DNA of 64,000 bases from Calliopum simillimum (lineage: Eukaryota > Arthropoda > Insecta > Diptera > Lauxaniidae), in assembly GCA_951812925.1 (NCBI GenBank), contig OX638368.1:158892492-158956491 (forward strand), read 5' to 3'. The notes under the pieces were generated by a model. The model was not told where the DNA came from. It worked only from the letters and a program-made list of their open reading frames with translations, and did no database searches. Both the position numbers and the translations under genes were made by a program. Within the stretch, counting starts at the first letter, position 1, and each line of letters begins with the position of its first letter. Of the stretch, positions 49,420 to 60,891 are shown piece by piece.

Positions 49420-51689
49420 AATCCACATAAATTAACAAATACTCAAAAAAAATACATTTGAAAATTTAATTTTTCCAATTAAACACAATGTTCTATGGCG
49501 AAATGAATGAATACTTTTTAACTGACAAAAAAATTTGCATCGGAAAACGTGAGGGCTACTATATTCCTGAAACTTTTAGAACAGCTCTCGTACCATTGAA
49601 TATTTTTCAGAAATTTGTTTAAAATATTTACCTATTCAACAGAACATTTACAAGAAAAACTGAAGAAAAGACAAACATAAACATTCAATGGACAATCAAA
49701 TAGCACATTTACTTATACATTTCATTTTTCCAACTTTTACAGTGTCGTAATACACTAAGCTAATGAAATCTTTTCTTTGTGTCTATTTTTAAAAATGGTG
49801 TAGAAAAGAAAATATATATATCCTGGACGAACATGGGCATCTGATCCACAACCTTTGTTTGTTTTACTTTTTTTTTGCTTTTTGTATGATATCTTTTTGT
49901 GCAAAAAAATAATGTTTTTTCTAAAATTGAACAAACAGAAATAAAAGTTAAAGGGACATGTACATTCGAGGAACAAATGTTAGTATTTGATGGAAAATTT
50001 ATTTATATATTTCCATATTTTTCATTGAACAGTGGACAAATGATAAGAAATAGTGGACAAAATGTACATTGGCTACACAAATTTTTTTTTTTACTTTGTT
50101 TATTTGGAGCAAGTTGATAAGTTCTGGTTTTGAAGAAAAGTTGGTTTTTCAGCAAAAGCATAAATAAGCAAACTACTATATAATACATTTTGGACGAACG
50201 TTCACATGGATGTGAATATTAAAATGCAGCATGGTTTTGGAAAAAAAGTTTTTGCTTTTGAACTTCTTCTTTTCTTTTGACCGAAAGTTAGGCAAACGGA
50301 AAAATTATAGTGGACAAACATGAACTATGAACGGACAAACAAATAGAACATTTTTCATTTAATTATACTTTTTGAAGTCAAGTTCACATTTTTTAAGATT
50401 TTTTTTTTTAAATGTTACACATCTTTTATTGCTTAAAGTATTTGGACATGCAATAGACAATCGAGTGCGATAAAATAGCTTTTTAAACAAAACGAAAAAG
50501 TTGGTTATGATATATTGCAACGAAATTATGCAATAGTTGTATGAATCTGTATCATGTATCCGTACTCTCTTAGGGATAGCACAGCACTCAGATGGAAGAA
50601 ACTCAGATTAAGGATACATTTTGCAGAATCACTGATATGAACTAAAATTGGTAGGGTATTTCGAAATTACTTAAGCAAATGGCACGAATCACTTTATAAG
50701 GAATCAATCATACATAGGGCTGCTATCAAATTATGGTTTCACTATTACCATTCCTGCTAAAGATTATTTAAAATTTCTGCCACTACTGTAGCTAAGTAAG
50801 CAAAATAATCAAACATGCAACTTGATTAAGCAGATTCTGGCATAAAACCGCCGCAGCGAAAAAACTCGTGAACTGCAAGCGGGAATAAGAAAAACGTGCA
50901 GTAGCAGACGTTGCTTCATTTAATGCTGATATTAGGATTTTTGTGCAACAGCAGTTTGGCAATGCGATGCTGCATTTATGTCTGGCTTTGCAACAGACAT
51001 GCCAACGACTAGACCATTTTCACACAATTCAAGGATATAGTGTAACAAAAATCAAACAGAAAGGGTACATGGCAAAATATAGAGCCAACCACAACATTTG
51101 CAGTGTTGTGGCAATTTTCATGCTGCGAGTTTCAAACCATGTGGCGTAAGTTCAAAGCGTGTTGCAAAACAAAAAAAAAAATAAAATAAAATAAATTGAT
51201 GGCACACTTGGCTTTGCCCCAAACGCTGTGCTGTGAAAAATGTGAAAATATTTTTAAATAAAGGATATCAAGGATAAGCAAGTAATTTTGTCGTTAAGAA
51301 TTTCGAGAGCAGCAAATATGAATAGAAATTGAGTGTTGCTATTGCTGCTTTTGTGCTCCTGCTGCTGTTGCTGTTGAATGTGACGTGCTTTCCATTTTGT
51401 TAATAAACAGGGACAAAGTCAGAACCGGCAACATTTTTTTCCTAAATTGCATTCAGTGCTATGTGTGTGGGAAAAGCGACATTACACAAAAACTTTACTT
51501 CAACATTTTCTTGAAATGAAATATTTCAATGTGTCCTTTTGTTGTTTGACTGCTCATAATTGCAATTACTTACAGCCATGGCGAATAAAAATTGTAAAAG
51601 CTTTTTACAATCAGCCAGTGATGTTAATTTTCCAAACTGTGATTTATCGTTTTTATAGGCAAACTGCAATAAATAACCATCAAGTGTTG
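49420..51689. other. Intronic DNA, no gene recognised
   Basis: GGACAAA / GGACGAAC words recur at 49828, 50032, 50056, 50193, 50312 and 50332 in a diverged duplication. Poly-A run near 51171. CTG-rich tract at 51340-51375. Confidence 0.4.
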
Positions 51690-51730
51690 ACTTACCTGCA
51701 AGCAAAATAAAAGAAAAAATTTAATTTAAA
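51690..51730 (-). promoter_or_regulatory. Recursive splice site (zero-length exon) in the giant intron
   Basis: On the minus strand a tract of about 20 mostly T/C bases (TTTTTTCTTTTATTTTGCTTG) leads to CAG at 51698-51696, directly followed by GTAAGT at 51695-51690. A complete acceptor abutting a consensus donor is the defining pattern of Drosophila ratcheting points, which split very long introns. The orientation agrees with the ADAM10 exon about 46.5 kb downstream. I found no second site of this quality in the window. Confidence 0.6.
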
Positions 51731-51920
51731 GCCAGGTTATAAATTATTCAATAAATTAATATTAATTATAGATGTGTGTATTAATAAATGCTATCCGTTG
51801 TTACTCACTTGCTGAACCACAAAAGTTACCAGACATGCGTAAATTGTAAAAACAAAAAATAGATGGCGCTGCAATTTACATAAGCGTAATTCGACATGGA
51901 TTTATAATTTGGAGCTATAA

Positions 51921-52640
51921 CACTGTTCGACACAACAAAAAAAAAAAAACATGAGAAAATCCAAATCCAAAAAGTTCTTAAAGTAGACGTTAAAAAAAAA
52001 TCCCCACGCCTCGTGGTTTTTCTCCAACTTGTCACATTTTATTTTAATCGATTTTTGAAGTTTTTTTATCCACAAAACGAAAATGCCACACTCTCGTGTC
52101 AAATCGATGAATTAAACTATATGATCCTTACATCTGAGGTATATCATGTGTTCAGCAAACTTATGCAGGATATTGCGGGGAATATTTTTGTAAAAAATTT
52201 TAACCCTGTACAACCCCCACATGTGGGTCATTTTTGCCCTTTTCTTAAAAAGGGTCAAAACTGACACCTAAAACAGGCGAATATTGAGTCAGTATGTACT
52301 ACAGAAATATTTGCTATACAATTTCACTACTAGTTGCTGAACACTAAAAAAGCCAAATTTCATTCCAAAAGCAAAAAAAAACGTTGAAATCAGTAAGCAC
52401 TTCAAACAATCAATATTTTCCAATTTTCACCCCACTGTAGAACTCTAAAACTGCATTTTGGACAAAACTCGTTCTCACAAGATCATAACGAAATCACACA
52501 AGGATCATTTTCCCAGAACACATCAACCTACTATATTCTGTTTTTATGGGTCTTTTTGACCCCTTTTTCTAAAACTGAGCCACAATGGGTTAAAGAATTT
52601 TGCAAAACCATCCTACAGAAAAGTTCTTTAAGAGTTATCA
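51921..52640 (+). repeat. Dispersed repeat family B, copy 2
   Basis: Collinear with 42790-43500 and slightly longer because of small insertions, for example after 52179. It is followed at 52706-52815 by an inverse copy of the family's own 43166-43258 segment (ACTACAGAAATATT to AAATCGTTAAAATC). Confidence 0.85.
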
Positions 52641-52811
52641 AAGACGAAAATTTCTTAAAACTTAAGATAAGCGCGTCAGGGATGTTATTAATATGCAATG
52701 TGAAAAGACCTAATTGATTTTAACGATTTTTTTGGTTTCGCACTCGAATTTCGACCTTTACGTGTTTAGAAACTACTAGTGAAATTTTAGAGCGAATATT
52801 TCTGTAGTAGA

Positions 52812-52990
52812 AACTAGGCATAAAATGCTTAGAATCGTTCAAGAAGTACGTGTAATTTTTTTGGAACTTTTTTAAACTTTTTTTTTTAAGTTTTTCAAAA
52901 AAAAAAAGTTTTTTTTTTTATTTTCCAAAAAATTTTTACACGTATTTCTTGGACTATTCTAAGCATTTTATGCCTAGTACACTTTTTTCG
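52812..52990. repeat. Tail-to-tail inverted pair around an A/T core
   Basis: ACTAGGCATAAAATGCTTAG with AATCGTTCAAGAAGTACGTG at about 52815-52855 is mirrored by its inverse at about 52938-52980. The centre is runs of A and T. It marks the junction between family B debris and the inverted family A copy. Confidence 0.75.
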
Positions 52991-53420
52991 TAAGTTGCCT
53001 TCCTCTTGAGTAAACAAAGAGTTTTACCTGCCGTGGGCGTTCAAAAGCCAAAAACTCTCATCTATCGACCGAATACCATCTTGAGTCACACATCATTTTA
53101 AAGCTTATAAATTATGCTTTATAGTACTTAAGTACTTTTACAAAAAATTTAAGAGCGGTTTTTTTTTTAAATAATTCAAAAGTATTTTTAAGTTTAAAAA
53201 ATTTTGGTGAAAAAAATTTTTTTTTTTATAAAAAGAACACTTAAAAATAAATTGGACCAGTTACCAACATATATCAATTTACAAAAATTGGTGTGAGCTA
53301 TAAATTTTTGAAAAAACACCCTTTTCATGAAAATGAATAAAAACGCCAACTTCAACACCCTGTATTTTAACAAAAAATGGTACTTGGGCCAAGTCCTCCC
53401 GGATTATTGCTCTTGTTCTT
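52925..53420 (-). repeat. Dispersed repeat family A, inverted copy
   Basis: Matches 39409-39870 in inverse orientation, from GTTCTTGTTGCTC-like words near 53415 down to the AAAATGCTTAGAAT block. It carries an extra segment at about 53100-53210 not seen at 39 kb. Confidence 0.75.
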
Positions 53421-55546
53421 AAAAACATTAAAATAAAAACAACAAAAGCAAAGCTATTTTCCAAATAGAATATATTGAATATTTTAACAAACTACATATT
53501 ATGGGATTTCAATAGAAAACTGTCAAATTCATATCACATATGACATGCTTAACTTTTTCGATTAAAATAAAAAAATAAAAGAATAACAAACAACTAAAAT
53601 TTGTGACCACATGAAGCGAAGGAAAAAACTTTAGCAGCAAATTATTTGTTTACTCAAATTAACAAGCTATTTAAACTATTTTTGTAAGTACACAAACTGT
53701 AAATGACAAAAATCAATATTTAAATTTAAGCAAGTAAATACTTGTCACAAATTCCACATACAAAAATACCGAAAGTAAAAAGTTTAAACATGCGAAGTAT
53801 TCGTATTCGTATGCAAACAGAATTTACAAAAAAATCGTAAAAATTTAAAGTGCGAAAAGTGGAGCAGAAACGCAGTACCAACAACAGCAACATCAGGGAA
53901 TGGGCGAAAATTGTGGGTGACATGTTAATATTTTATTTTTTATGAGATTTTTCATATTGCTTCACTACTTCTTCCTTCCTTCATCTTCTCCTTCATTCGT
54001 TTCTTTTGTGCTGTTTCATTTTCGCAAAAATGGTGTAAAATTGTCCCAAATATTATGTTTACACACACTCTCGGAATGGCGGGCGCGCTTTGGGTCAAGT
54101 AAATATTTCTTCAATAATATATAAAATAAATAAAAAAAAAAAAAATACTTATATTGGCTGAGAGAATGAAAATAAAAAATCATGGATTATAAAAAAAGTT
54201 TAAGCACAACGGGAGAGAAAGATTCTATATATCAAAATGTTGTAATAAATAACATTTAAGGCATTCAGATTTATGATTTGATAGCTCCATTATGTCATAG
54301 GCTATACTGCAAAAAAGGACGAAATGTTAACTAAAAAAAGAAAATTTCATAGATATTTTAAGATGCAACACCCCTTGCTAAATCTACTCCACTTTTTCAC
54401 GTTGATTGGCAGTAAAAACATGTATTCGCGTACCAAGTTTTATAACAAAATCTCCCCCTCACCTGATTCCCCTTTAGCATCAGTCTAAGGCACCTGCAGT
54501 ACAAAACAAATACATAGTGCGAAAATGGTAACGATTGCACAAAGGGGTATTGTATGCGCTTTTACGCATTTAATTGAAAAAAAAAATGTTTGAAGTGCCG
54601 GCTTTTTTGATACCGTTTTAAAGATAATTAAATTCTGCGTCACAAACAATATTACTAGTTGAAAAGTTATACGCGGTTAAAGATTAACTTTTTTTGCATT
54701 CGTTCGCGCGCAGTGAAAAATTGAAATTTTTTGGCTTTTTTAAAGTACATTTTTATTAAAAAAAAGTTTTTTTGTGGAAAAACTTTTAATGAAACCTTCA
54801 ATTTCAGGTAATTGTGGTTCTTTCTGCATAAAAGTTTTCTTGAGATAATGTTTAAAAAATTTTTTCTTAAATATATATTAAATATGTGTTAAAAAATTAA
54901 GGTTTTTTATTATTCAAGTGGAGTTAAAGTATTTTAGGGTGTGCACAATTTCCATCTAATTATGTTTTTCTTTAACTATAGACTGTCCAAAATGAGTGTA
55001 TAAAATTTGGTTGTGCCATTTTGTGCTCTTTCGGAATTATTAAACTTTTTGTACGAGAACTCCAGTCGCTAAAATCATAAGAAGCAAGTGCAGCCACAAA
55101 CAATGCAATGATTTTTTCCTTTTGTTTTGTTTGTCTTCTTTAATTTTGATAGACCCTTTTAGTTCAGGTATTTTTGTAATACAAAAGTGGTTTTTGTTTT
55201 GTGGAAAAGTGTTTTGTTATATTTTAATTTTATTTTTTTTGTTCGTCTAAAATTAAGTGCATTTTGGCTATATACATAGACATATAGTTGTTCCAAAAGT
55301 GAGCTTAAACAAAAATATTTATATTTTAATAAAATGTAGACATTTAGGTTACTTTCTATGAAAAAAAGGTTGCGCGTTTTTGCGCGGCTGTGAGAAATTT
55401 TCATTTTTTTAAGGCAAACTGGCATGTCCAATATGTTTGAAAGTGGAGCAAAAAATAAATAAAAAGTTAAATACAGACATATAGACAGACAATTACCCCC
55501 AAAAATATGCAAGAGGGTCTCAATAAAGTACGCTGAGTTATTTAAT
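53421..55546. other. Intronic DNA, no gene recognised
   Basis: A/T-rich; A-runs near 54135 and 54580. A minus-strand open frame at 55159-55512 (117 residues) is A/T-driven with no recognised domain. Confidence 0.45.
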
Positions 55547-56390
55547 ATTACTCGAAAATGACTCCAACAATTTTGATGAAAATTTAGGAAATGTTACCTC
55601 TGCAAACAAGGATTAATATGTAATACACCGTTATATTGGGAAAACTCGTTGAAGGGCGTGGCACCGCCCACAAAAATATAATACAAAATGAAATGAAAAC
55701 TACTAAAGCAATCTTTCTTAATTTAACTGTAGGGCATCTCCTTTTTATTAGGCACCTGCGACCTGAAAATGGTCAAAATATCGCCGGTGCGCACGGAACC
55801 TCTCATACAAGCAAAATACGTTAAATGCTATTTCTCGCAAATGCCACAATGTATTTTAATGAAATTTGGTATGTAGGTACTACCTATTAATGCCTTGTAA
55901 TAAACAAAAAGTGGGCGGTATCTAAGAAGTGCCACACCCCCGTTTTAACTATTGAAAATTTTGATTCAATATTACTCGAAAATGACTCCAACAATTTTAA
56001 TGAAAATTTAAGGGATTGTACTCCTCAAAACAAGTATTAATATGTAATATTCCGTTATGTTAAGAAAACTCGTCGAAGGGCGTGACACTGCCCACAAAAA
56101 TATAATACGCTATAATAATAAAACTACTGAAGCAATTTTTCTGAATTTAACTGAGGGACTCCACTTGCTATTAGGCACCTATAAACTTAAAGTGGGCGAA
56201 ACATCACCGGTGCGGGTGGAACCTCCCACACAAGCAAAAAACATACTAAATGATATTTTTCGCAAACGGTACAACATATTTTGACCACATTTAGTATGAG
56301 GGCCTGGATCATGAGTATCTAAAGCATAACGAAAAGAGGTCGTTGTGCAATAACTGCCTCACCCACTTTTAACCAAAATAAAAATGTTGG
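55547..56390 (+). repeat. 424-bp tandem duplication of an old repeat tail
   Basis: ATTACTCGAAAATGACTCCA occurs at 55547 and again at 55971. The following 400 bases align, including GGGCGTGNCACNGCCCACAA and the AATTTAACTG and CACCGGTGCGGGTGGAACC regions. Words such as GGCGTGGCACCGCCCA and TTTTAATGAAATTTGGTATG are typical of degenerate retroelement tails in flies. The duplicates have drifted apart, so the duplication is not recent. Confidence 0.75.
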
Positions 56391-57027
56391 TTAATTACTC
56401 AGGCACAAAAAAAAATGGAAAGGAATTTTTATTCCTAATATGCAGTCTTATGTATTTTTTGACGCTGAATCCGTCTTCATCAGCAGAACTGACATTATAC
56501 TTGAAGGATTTTGAAATATCCTTGATTGAAGTTAAAGAAAACGATGTGTTCAATCTTACAGCGTAGCTACAAGAAAAGACGGCATTCTTTTTTATTAGTG
56601 GCATCGAATAGGCGCACCCTTCCTTATCAAAATATACTTTCGGATTTTTCAAATAGGTCTCTTACTTTCCGAGTTATGATCCTTAGAAGATAAGACATTT
56701 TAGGCATATTCCATTTATTTATTTTAGGGCATTGTATTTCAGGAAAAAAAATTTTGAGTTTCTGATGTTCGATATTTTCTTATTATGTATTATTCTCATC
56801 GGTTAATTTATCTTTTGAAAGCATGAACATTGGAGGTGAAAAGATATGATTTTCATCACAAAAAATAGCTATGGATAAAAATATCGACTAAAATAATAAG
56901 ATCAGATTGTTGACCGAGCAGGGATCGGTCTCCAGGTACTAAAAATATTATATCTCGAATTTAAAATCATTCATATATTGTTGTTTTAGATAAAAAAAAC
57001 CCACAGAAAACATATTTTTGATATTTC

Positions 57028-57247
57028 GGCCTACTGTAAAACTCTTAAACTACGTCTTGAAAAACAGTTTTTCATAATTTTATCATAAAATCATGCAAGA
57101 AACAATTCTGTATTACATCTTAACCCACAATATCCTGTTTTTATGGGTCTTCTTGACCCTTTTTTACAAAAACTTGCTTAAAATGGATTAAAATGTTCTA
57201 CAAAAATATTCTATTGTACAAAAAATTTCACTAAGGGTCATCAAACA
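57028..57247 (+). repeat. Dispersed repeat family B, partial copy 3
   Basis: CTACTGTAAAACTC through TTTTTATGGGTCTTCTTGAC to CACTAAGGGTCATCAAA matches the 3' third of the copies at 43 and 52 kb. Confidence 0.65.
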
Positions 57248-57461
57248 CTGGATTTCTTAAAACTTCAGAATAATGCGTAAAAAATTTTAAGACAATTTTC
57301 AATTTCAGTTTTCATTGCTATTTAAAAAAAATTTCACTACATAATATGCAACTGCATAAGTTTTCTTCTTTTTTATGCATAATTAACTAAAAAAATAAGT
57401 TATTATAACCCTCAATAGTCTGTATGAATTAATAGCGTCTTTTGGTATCAAATACCCCACT

Positions 57462-57600
57462 GTGCGCCCGTGGCAGGCAAAACTCTTTGTGTACTCAAGA
57501 GAAAGGCATAAAATACTTAGAATCGTCCAAGAAATATATGTGAAATTTTTGGGAATTTTTTTAAACTTTTTTTAATTATTTTTTTTTTTGCAAAAAAAAA
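57462..57600 (+). repeat. Dispersed repeat family A, partial copy
   Basis: CGTGGCAGGCAAAACTCTTT, GTACTCAAGAG, GGCATAAAATACTTAGAATC and GTCCAAGAAATA match the 39-kb and 53-kb copies. As near 52.6 kb, it lies just after family B sequence. Confidence 0.7.
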
Positions 57601-58866
57601 AATTTTTTCTCTTGCGGTAACTAAAATTTTCTTATAAAAATTTTGTGTGTGAAAAGGCGGGTAGTATACTCGAAAGAAATTATTGGAATAAAAACTAATA
57701 AGTGTAAGTCGAGTATCAAACCTCCAGTCAACTATTCACTCTTATTTGAACATATAAATTTTAAGAAATAGATCTTATTCCCATTCTCAAACTACTTAGT
57801 CTTAAAATTTGTCAAATATAAACACACTAAAAAATTAAAGTATAAAAACTAGAGTTCGCCTTGTGACCGAAATTCGACCATTTCGATCTGACTATAAAGC
57901 CTTGGTCGATAAAACTCAAAAAGCTTTTAATATTCTTCCTTAGGGTTCTGGTTATCTGCATTTATAAAAATCGGTGCAGCAGCTTAGTTGCAATAGCGTG
58001 CTTGTCATTTAGAGCCGTGTTATTCCTACTAAAGAGCAAAAAGTTTTTGATATCTTTCCGTCCTGCTCATTCTGTCCCCATACCAAAATTCACCAAAATC
58101 AATGCCGTGAGCGTGTGGCACCAGCCACTTTTTTTTCATTCCCTGGTATACCCCATTTTAAAAATGTCAATGTAGTGGTTTAGCCGTGAGAGCGTTTTTT
58201 CCAACAAAAAAAAATCAAGCAAATCGGTTGAGATTTAAGTATAGAAACAGGGACTGAACCGATTTCGTTTGCCTATTTATATATAGATTTTACAATAAAG
58301 GGGAGTCTTCATACGGAAACAATGGATTCTTTATGCACCTATGTACATTATGAATGCATTCGTTCTTGAGTTTTTTTTTTATAAACAATTAGCCACAAGT
58401 CAGTATGGACAATTTATCTGTTTTTAGATATTTTTCTCGGCATTACTTTAGGAGATTTTGCTTCCGATTTTTCAAACTTTTTTTTAATAATTTAGCAGTC
58501 GGTTTCCACAGCTTTAACACCAAAGTTAACTTTTATTGCTTTTTGGTCAACAACAACAGGAAAGTTTTTTGAGTGACTTCAGCAAATTTGTTCCAACTTT
58601 TTTTGATTTTTTTGGCTCCCTCTGCCACTAAAAACTAAAACAATTAAAAGTTACTTGTTTTACAAATTATATAACAAACTAAATTTTTTGCTCAAAATTC
58701 AGCAGTGCATTATTTGCGTAAAAAAAAAAAGATTTTTAATACAGTTTATGCGGTAGCGCAACAACACATACACACAAGATCATCCTTACATCAATAATCC
58801 ATGTAATCCTTAAAAGCACCCACTCTTGGTTTTTTTTTTTTTTTTGCATTGTTTTTGAAAACTCAC
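57601..58866. other. Intronic / degenerate repeat DNA
   Basis: 57960-58280 is a retroelement-tail-like stretch (GTGTGGCACCAGCCAC, TAGCCGTGAGAGCG, AAATCGGTTGAGATTTAAG). No gene seen. Confidence 0.4.
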
Positions 58867-58944
58867 ACCAATGGCAACCCTTTGCTTGACACCTATGCCA
58901 TCCGCAGTAAACTCGAAGTGTAGCCAGGAGCGAAGCTTGCAAGC
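58867..58944 (-). CDS. Candidate internal exon of unknown gene
   Basis: On the minus strand 26 codons read ACKLRSWLHFEFTADGIG then VKQRVAIG and stop exactly at a consensus donor, GTGAGT (58866-58861). Codons are rich in G/C third positions in an A/T-rich background. The acceptor side is weak (TTAAG or GCAAG, poor pyrimidine tract). The W-L-x-F-x-F-T-A-D-G pattern is faintly like the edge strand of a CUB domain, but this is not a firm identification. It might be an exon of another gene or an alternative exon of the host gene. Confidence 0.3.
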
Positions 58945-59224
58945 TTAATTAATTAGCTTTATATCAAACAAAAAAAAATTAAAGCCAAAAATTACCTGGT
59001 AGGAAATGCATGCAAGGTTCGAAATACATAAGCTGATATTAAGTCAAAAATTCCAACATTTTATTTTTGTAAAAATTTACTTTTCTTTAATTGAATCCCT
59101 TATTTTATGCTTACTTTCTTCAAATGTTTTGAGATGGTTTTTCACGCATTTCGATACTTTTAAACTGATGAATATTCGATAAATGATATTTGATACTTTT
59201 AGATTTACTACTTGTTACTTACAG

Positions 59225-59303
59225 GTCGCTGGAAAAGGAAATCCAAGAATCGGAAAAGTCGTGTCAAGAGATCAAAGTCACCGCAAGGGAACGCAACAAA
59301 TAG
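59225..59303 (+). CDS. Candidate terminal exon, or retroelement tail
   Basis: After TTACTTACAG the frame, with one split base, reads SLEKEIQESEKSCQEIKV then TARERNK and TAG at 59301-59303. This is a charged, helix-prone peptide with coding-like codons. AATAAA follows at 59384-59389. A second frame is also open (VAGKGNPRIGKVVSRD, to TAA at 59342-59344), and on the other strand the same junction looks like a GTAAGT donor, so the strand is ambiguous. The CATA microsatellite directly downstream could be the tail of a non-LTR retrotransposon instead. Confidence 0.25.
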
Positions 59304-59349
59304 ATACGTTTCATATTGGCCCTATGCGCCTCCTAAGAGTTTAAGAAGA

Positions 59350-59371
59350 ATACATACATACATACATACAT
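59350..59371 (+). repeat. CATA microsatellite
   Basis: About five units of CATA. Confidence 0.9.
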
Positions 59372-59383
59372 AGTATTAAGCAG

Positions 59384-59389
59384 AATAAA
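59384..59389 (+). terminator. AATAAA poly(A) signal candidate
   Basis: AATAAA about 80 bases after the stop codon of the candidate exon at 59225; meaningful only if that exon is real. Confidence 0.25.
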
Positions 59390-59623
59390 GTACTTATCAT
59401 TGCACTTTCTCGTATTTAAAATTTTTTTTCAATTCGATAGTTTCTGACTTTTGTAACCAATCGTAGCAAACTTTTATTTTGCCGATCGGGTTGATTTTTG
59501 TGATCTAACAGATTATGATGGTCTATCGTAATACTTTTCAGCTCTCCTTAATATCATCAGATAGTTTCTACAAGCTGATAATACTTGTTTTTCTAATGGA
59601 ACATATTCATATTTGTGATATTG

Positions 59624-59697
59624 CTTAATTTAATTTAATTTAATTTAAAATTTCAAAAATTAATTTAATTTAATTTAATTTAAAATTTCAAAAATTT
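59624..59697 (+). repeat. Two tandem units of a TTTAA tract
   Basis: Several TTTAA pentamers followed by AAATTTCAAAAATT, the whole repeated once with a period of about 38 bases. Confidence 0.85.
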
Positions 59698-60624
59698 GTA
59701 TATTTTCTAGTTCAGAGTACTTTTCTAATCATATATATGAAAAATTACGAATATCCGTAGGGCACTTTTTTTAGATCGAATTTTCCGTTTTTGGCCAAAT
59801 TGAGTTAAGTCGACAGTTACACACAAGAACAAAAATCAATAAAAAGGACTAACTTTTTGTTGCTTAAATCAAATCCATTAACAGAATTGATACTTACTAC
59901 ATATTTGAAATGTTATTGCGATATTTTCGAAAATATTCGCTAGTTTTTGATTTTGATGGACTTTTTCTGATTTAAAGCTTTATTTTGTTTCAAGTTTCAA
60001 GAGCAAAAGCAGCAATCCCTTGCAACAATTACTTTAAATCAGTCACTTCATTTTTAATTTTCAGCAAGGAGGATTAAATAAGCAAAATCTACTGAATTTT
60101 CCTTTAATGCACTCAAGTACTGCATTTTATATGCTTAATCCTTTCATGCAAAAGTTTCACTCAACTTATTTTCAGATTTTTTTCGTATCTTACAAGGCAA
60201 ATATTTTGCATATTCACAACGCACGAGGACGATGCGAGTATCAGCGCTGTATTAACAGAAAATCCAATGAAAATTTGCACTGAATTTTCAGCGTCAGAAA
60301 AAGCAATCAACTTTATTGAGGTTTTTTTGTTGTGAAAATTCTTTGAAGTTTTCCTGCTGCTTCATTGTTAAAAGTTCATCAACTTAATGCTGCTATCATC
60401 TGTGTGATGTACCTGTGGCAAGCATCTACCCATTCATGCCACCAATCTCCCCCACCGCGTGTGCAACTTAAATTAATTAATTATATAGATACGCGCATTT
60501 CAAATGTCTGCATGTTCATTTTACATAATCCGACGTTATCAACTCAAAATCAACCCTAAATCTGAACCCTTTTTGTATCAGCCACGTCTGTGCTGTTGGT
60601 TGTGTGTTGTAGTAACGTCTTCAC

Positions 60625-60891
60625 CTAATTTTGACTGCCTTCTTCATCAGAGAACGATGATTTTCTTAATTTGACTTGCTGATTTTGTTCGTTGAGTTTA
60701 TGCTGTTGTTGTTGTTGTTGTTGTTGTTGCTGTTGTTGTTGTTGTTGTTGCTGTTGTTGTTGTTGTTGTTGCTGTTGTTGTTGTTGTTGCTGCTGTTGTT
60801 GTTGTATGCACCCAAGCAACTTACGCGTTTCTTTGACATAATCGCTGAATTTTGTTGTCGAAGTTGCTTTAAATGAAATCAGAAAATCAGG
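60625..60891 (-). CDS. Polyglutamine ORF or (CAA)n microsatellite
   Basis: The minus-strand frame is open for 88 codons between stops. It runs ATSTTKFSDYVKETRKLLGC, then about 40 glutamines (CAA with CAG interruptions), then HKLNEQNQQVKLRKSSFSDE and EGSQN before TAG at 60627-60625. The unique flanks look protein-like, and a TTTAAAG acceptor could precede residue A. Against coding: in another frame a GTAAGT donor sits at the start of the tract (after AAACGC), and CAA microsatellites are common in fly introns. No homologue recognised. Confidence 0.3.
   Translation of the reverse strand, partial: PDFLISFKATSTTKFSDYVKETRKLLGCIQQQQQQQQQQQQQQQQQQQQQQQQQQQQQQQQQQHKLNEQNQQVKLRKSSFSDEEGSQN

Noticed and set aside
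58981..59040. Second recursive splice site (CTACCAG then GTAATT) on the minus strand
   Set aside because: Weak pyrimidine tract and a GTAATT donor; far below the quality of the site at 51690-51730.
60676..60876. Plus-strand leucine-rich ORF that looks like a membrane segment
   Set aside because: It is the CTG/TTG strand of the CAA microsatellite; the hydrophobicity is a repeat artefact.
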